Source of the DNA: Shinella yambaruensis
GTDB lineage: Bacteria; Pseudomonadota; Alphaproteobacteria; Rhizobiales; Rhizobiaceae
DNA: 64,000 nt
Direction of reading: 5' to 3'
Assembly: GCF_022899355.1 (NCBI RefSeq)
Contig: NZ_JALJCK010000015.1
Coordinates: 1 to 64,000, forward strand
Shown here: in pieces, positions 61,674-64,000 of the stretch
How the letters are laid out: the number at the start of each line of letters is the position of its first letter
Numbering within the stretch: position 1 is the first letter of the stretch
Notes under the pieces: generated by a model
Databases searched by the model: none
Told to the model about the DNA's origin: nothing
What the model saw: only the letters and a program-made list of their open reading frames with translations
Position numbers and translations under genes: made by a program

Positions 61674-63407
61674 TCAATAGATCGGCGGTTCGGGCACGGG
61701 CTGCGTGCCGGTCAGGAAGTCGAAATCGCAGCCCTCGTGCGCCTGGCTGACATGGCGCTGGTAGAGGGCGGCGAAGGAGCGTTCGTAGATGGGGGCGGTC
61801 GGCTTCCATTCGGCGCGGCGGCGAGCCAGCTCCTCCTCGGAAACGCGCATGTTGATCGTGGCGGCGGCGACGTCGAGTTCGATCAGGTCGCCGGTCCTCA
61901 CCAGCGCCAGCGGCCCGCCGACGGCGGCTTCCGGCGAGACGTGCAGGATGCAGGTGCCGTAGTGGGTGCCGCTCATGCGCCCGTCGCAGATGCGCACCAT
62001 GTCGCGCACGCCTTGCTTCAGGAGCTTCTTCGGGATCGGCAGGTTGCCCCATTCCGGCATGCCGGGCGCGCCGACCGGGCCGGCATTGCGCAGGACGATC
62101 ACCGTGTCCTCGGTGATATCGAGGTCCGGGTCGTCCAGCGTCCGGTTCATGGTGCGCGGATCGTCGAAGACGATGGCCGGGCCGACATGCTTCAGGAACT
62201 TCGGGTTGGCGGCGGAGGATTTCATCACCGCGCCGTTCGGCGCGAGATTGCCGCGCAGCACTTCCAGCGTCTTGCCGCGCGCAAGCGGCACGACGGGATT
62301 GTCCTCGCCGCGGATAACCTCGTCGTTCCAGCAGTCGGCGTCGGCGATGTTCTCGCCGAGCGTCCGGCCGTTGACGGTCGGCCGGTCGAGCTTCAGGTGC
62401 CGCGACAGCTTTTTCAGCATCGCATTGACGCCACCGGCGAAGTAGAAATCCTCCATGAGGTATTCGCCGGAGGGGAAGACATTGGCGACGACCGGCACCT
62501 TGCCGGCCATCTCCGCCATGTCGTCCAGCGTCAGCGATACGCCGACGCGCTTTGCCATGGCGATGAGGTGCACGGCCGCGTTTGTCGAGCCGCCGAGCGC
62601 CATGTAGGCGACGAGGCCGTTGAGGAAGCTGTCGCGGTCAAGGATCTTCGAGGGCTTCAGGTCCTCCCAGACCATGTCGACGATGCGCGCGCCGCAGGCG
62701 GACGCCATGCGCGAATGGCCGGAATCGACGGCAGGGATGGAGGAGGCGCCGGAGAGCGTCATGCCCATCGCGTCGACGATGGAGGTCATGGTGGAGGCGG
62801 TGCCGATGGTGTTGCAGGTGCCGGGCGAGCGCGTCATGCGGCTTTCGAGGTCCACCCAGTCCTCGCGGGTGATGTTGCCGGCGCGCAGCTCGTCCCAGTA
62901 TTTCTTGGTATGGGTGCCGGCGCCGGTCTTGATGCCGCGCCACTGGCCGTTCGACATCGGCCCGGCGGGGCAGAAGATCACCGGGATATCCATCGAGAAG
63001 GCGCCCATCAGCAGCGCCGGGGTGGACTTGTCGCAGCCGCCGAGGAGGACGGCGCCGTCGATCGGGTGACAGCGCAGCAGCTCCTCGCATTCCATGGCGA
63101 GGAAATTGCGGTAGAGCATGGTGGTGGGCTTCACCATGACCTCGCCGACGGAGATCGCCGGAAGCTCGACGGGATAGCCGCCCATCTGCCAGACGCCGCG
63201 CTTGACGGCCTCGGCCCGGTCGCGCAGATGCGCATGGCAGGGGCTCATCTCGCTCCAGGTGTTGATGATGCCGATCACCGGCCGGCCCATGAACTCCTCG
63301 CGGCGCATGCCCATCTGCTGCGTGCGCTGGCGGTGCGCAAAGGCCCGCATGTCGTCGGCGGCGAACCAGCGCTGGCTGCGCAGTTCGGAAAGCTCGCGTT
63401 TCGTCAT
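61674..63407 (-). CDS. IlvD/Edd-family dehydratase, probable sulfogluconate dehydratase
   Basis: A 577-aa Fe-S dehydratase. Cluster and metal motifs are present: NTWSEMSPCHAHLRDRA, GAVLLGGCDKSTPALLMGA, TRSPGTCNTIGTASTMTSI, SGHSRMASACGARIVDMV and, late, GRMSGTHYGTCILHVSPEAAVGGPLALV. The sequence is of the sugar-acid dehydratase branch. In this operon it would dehydrate 6-deoxy-6-sulfogluconate to the keto-deoxy acid used by the aldolase. It overlaps the upstream permease gene by 4 nt. Confidence 0.87.
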   Translation of the reverse strand: MTKRELSELRSQRWFAADDMRAFAHRQRTQQMGMRREEFMGRPVIGIINTWSEMSPCHAHLRDRAEAVKRGVWQMGGYPVELPAISVGEVMVKPTTMLYRNFLAMECEELLRCHPIDGAVLLGGCDKSTPALLMGAFSMDIPVIFCPAGPMSNGQWRGIKTGAGTHTKKYWDELRAGNITREDWVDLESRMTRSPGTCNTIGTASTMTSIVDAMGMTLSGASSIPAVDSGHSRMASACGARIVDMVWEDLKPSKILDRDSFLNGLVAYMALGGSTNAAVHLIAMAKRVGVSLTLDDMAEMAGKVPVVANVFPSGEYLMEDFYFAGGVNAMLKKLSRHLKLDRPTVNGRTLGENIADADCWNDEVIRGEDNPVVPLARGKTLEVLRGNLAPNGAVMKSSAANPKFLKHVGPAIVFDDPRTMNRTLDDPDLDITEDTVIVLRNAGPVGAPGMPEWGNLPIPKKLLKQGVRDMVRICDGRMSGTHYGTCILHVSPEAAVGGPLALVRTGDLIELDVAAATINMRVSEEELARRRAEWKPTAPIYERSFAALYQRHVSQAHEGCDFDFLTGTQPVPEPPIY

Positions 63408-64000
63408 CCCTTGATCCCCCCGGCGGTGAGGCCCGAGACGACGCGCTCCTGGAAGATGACGATCAGCACGGCGACCGGAACAATGCCGACGACGAGGGCG
63501 GCGGAGATGACCGGCCAGGGGAAGGCGAACTCACCCTGGTAGAGCTGGATGCCCACGGGCAGCGTGCGCAGCGCCGGATTGGAATTGAAGGACAGCGCCA
63601 GCAGGAACTCGTCCCAGGCATTGACGAAGGCGAGGATGCCCGCGGTGAAGACGCCCGGCGCGCAGAGCGGCACGACCACCTTGAAGAGCGCGCCCATCCG
63701 CGTGCAGCCGTCGATCATCGCGGCGTTCTCCAGATCGCGCGGGATGCCCTCGAAGAAGGAGACCAGCATCAGCGTGCAGACCGGCAGCGAGAGTACCGTA
63801 TAGGGCAGCACCAGCGCGATCCAGGTGTTGAGCAGGTTCAGCGTCCTCATGATCTCGAAGAGCGGCACGAGCAGCGTCACCAGCGGGAAGGTCGAGACCG
63901 CGATGATCAGCGACAGGATGAGGCCGCGGTAGCGCAGGTTCAGCCGCGCCAGCGCATAGGCCGCCAGCACCGAGACGAGCAGCGTCAGGCAGGTGGAGAG
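63404..64000 (-). CDS. MalG-type ABC transporter permease, C-terminal part (5' end outside window)
   Basis: At least 198 residues of a CUT1 permease. The coupling loop is clear: GIPRDLENAAMIDGCTRMGALFKVVVPLCAPGVFTAGILAF, followed by NAWDEFLLALSF and the last helix. The N-terminal helices lie beyond the right edge. Four-base overlap with the dehydratase gene puts the transporter in the sulfoquinovose operon, as in rhizobial sulfo-ED loci, where an ABC importer takes up sulfoquinovose or its glycerol glycoside. The other permease, binding protein and ATPase should lie just outside. Confidence 0.85.
   Translation of the reverse strand, partial: LSTCLTLLVSVLAAYALARLNLRYRGLILSLIIAVSTFPLVTLLVPLFEIMRTLNLLNTWIALVLPYTVLSLPVCTLMLVSFFEGIPRDLENAAMIDGCTRMGALFKVVVPLCAPGVFTAGILAFVNAWDEFLLALSFNSNPALRTLPVGIQLYQGEFAFPWPVISAALVVGIVPVAVLIVIFQERVVSGLTAGGIKG

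Overview
The window reads as part of a catabolic megaplasmid or secondary chromosome from a Rhizobiaceae-type alphaproteobacterium (Rhizobium/Ensifer/Shinella/Agrobacterium-like). The evidence is high GC content with strong GC3 bias, tightly packed operons with 1-4 nt overlaps, five complete ABC uptake systems plus a sixth cut by the window edge, and protein variants typical of this family. I cannot name the species. I see no rRNA, tRNA, CRISPR array, insertion sequence, phage gene or replication origin.

Layout. (1) 1-7.1 kb: a trans-4-hydroxyproline-type catabolic operon (HypD-like deaminase, HypO-like oxidase, semialdehyde dehydrogenase, proline-racemase-family epimerase, two SDRs) beside a divergent GntR regulator. 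A decayed amino-acid permease lies between regulator and operon. (2) 7.2-13.3 kb: a LacI-controlled sugar operon with a ribose-type ABC importer, a 3-hexulose-6-phosphate synthase/KGPDC homologue, a 6-phospho-3-hexuloisomerase homologue and a PfkB kinase. Two copies of a palindromic operator flank its promoter. (3) 14.1-26.1 kb: a pectin/rhamnogalacturonan-oligosaccharide operon (GH105 hydrolase, KduI, an unassigned 827-aa protein, MalEFGK-type importer, KduD, esterase) with a divergent LacI regulator. (4) 26.1-33.4 kb: a LuxR-type regulator, two PLP enzymes, a polar amino-acid ABC importer and an inositol-monophosphatase-family enzyme. A shared CCTAGG-centred motif sits in two of its promoters. 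(5) 33.5-38.1 kb: small and exported proteins (DUF551-like, RibD/DHFR-like, periplasmic Ntn hydrolase, Tat-exported amidohydrolase, outer-membrane protein). (6) 38.2-46.3 kb: a PotABCD-type polyamine-like importer with an aldehyde dehydrogenase. It is led by a PAS protein and an atypical AAA+ enhancer-binding protein without the sigma54-contact loop. (7) 46.6-47.9 kb: an orphan AztD-like zinc chaperone. (8) 48-54.6 kb: a ribose-type importer with a PfkB kinase and a class I aldolase, divergent from a ROK repressor. (9) 54.7 kb to the end: a TonB-receptor remnant, then a near-complete sulfo-Entner-Doudoroff operon for sulfoquinovose whose ABC transporter runs off the right edge.

The common theme is import by a dedicated ABC system, a short catabolic route into central metabolism, and a local regulator next to or divergent from each operon. 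The best-supported system is the sulfoquinovose operon: the sulfoquinovosidase has the catalytic residues and the sulfonate-binding KERWY set at the positions I recall for the Agrobacterium enzyme. The least explained are the hexulose-phosphate operon, the 827-aa protein of the pectin operon, the LuxR/CCTAGG cluster and the GAFTGA-less regulator pair.
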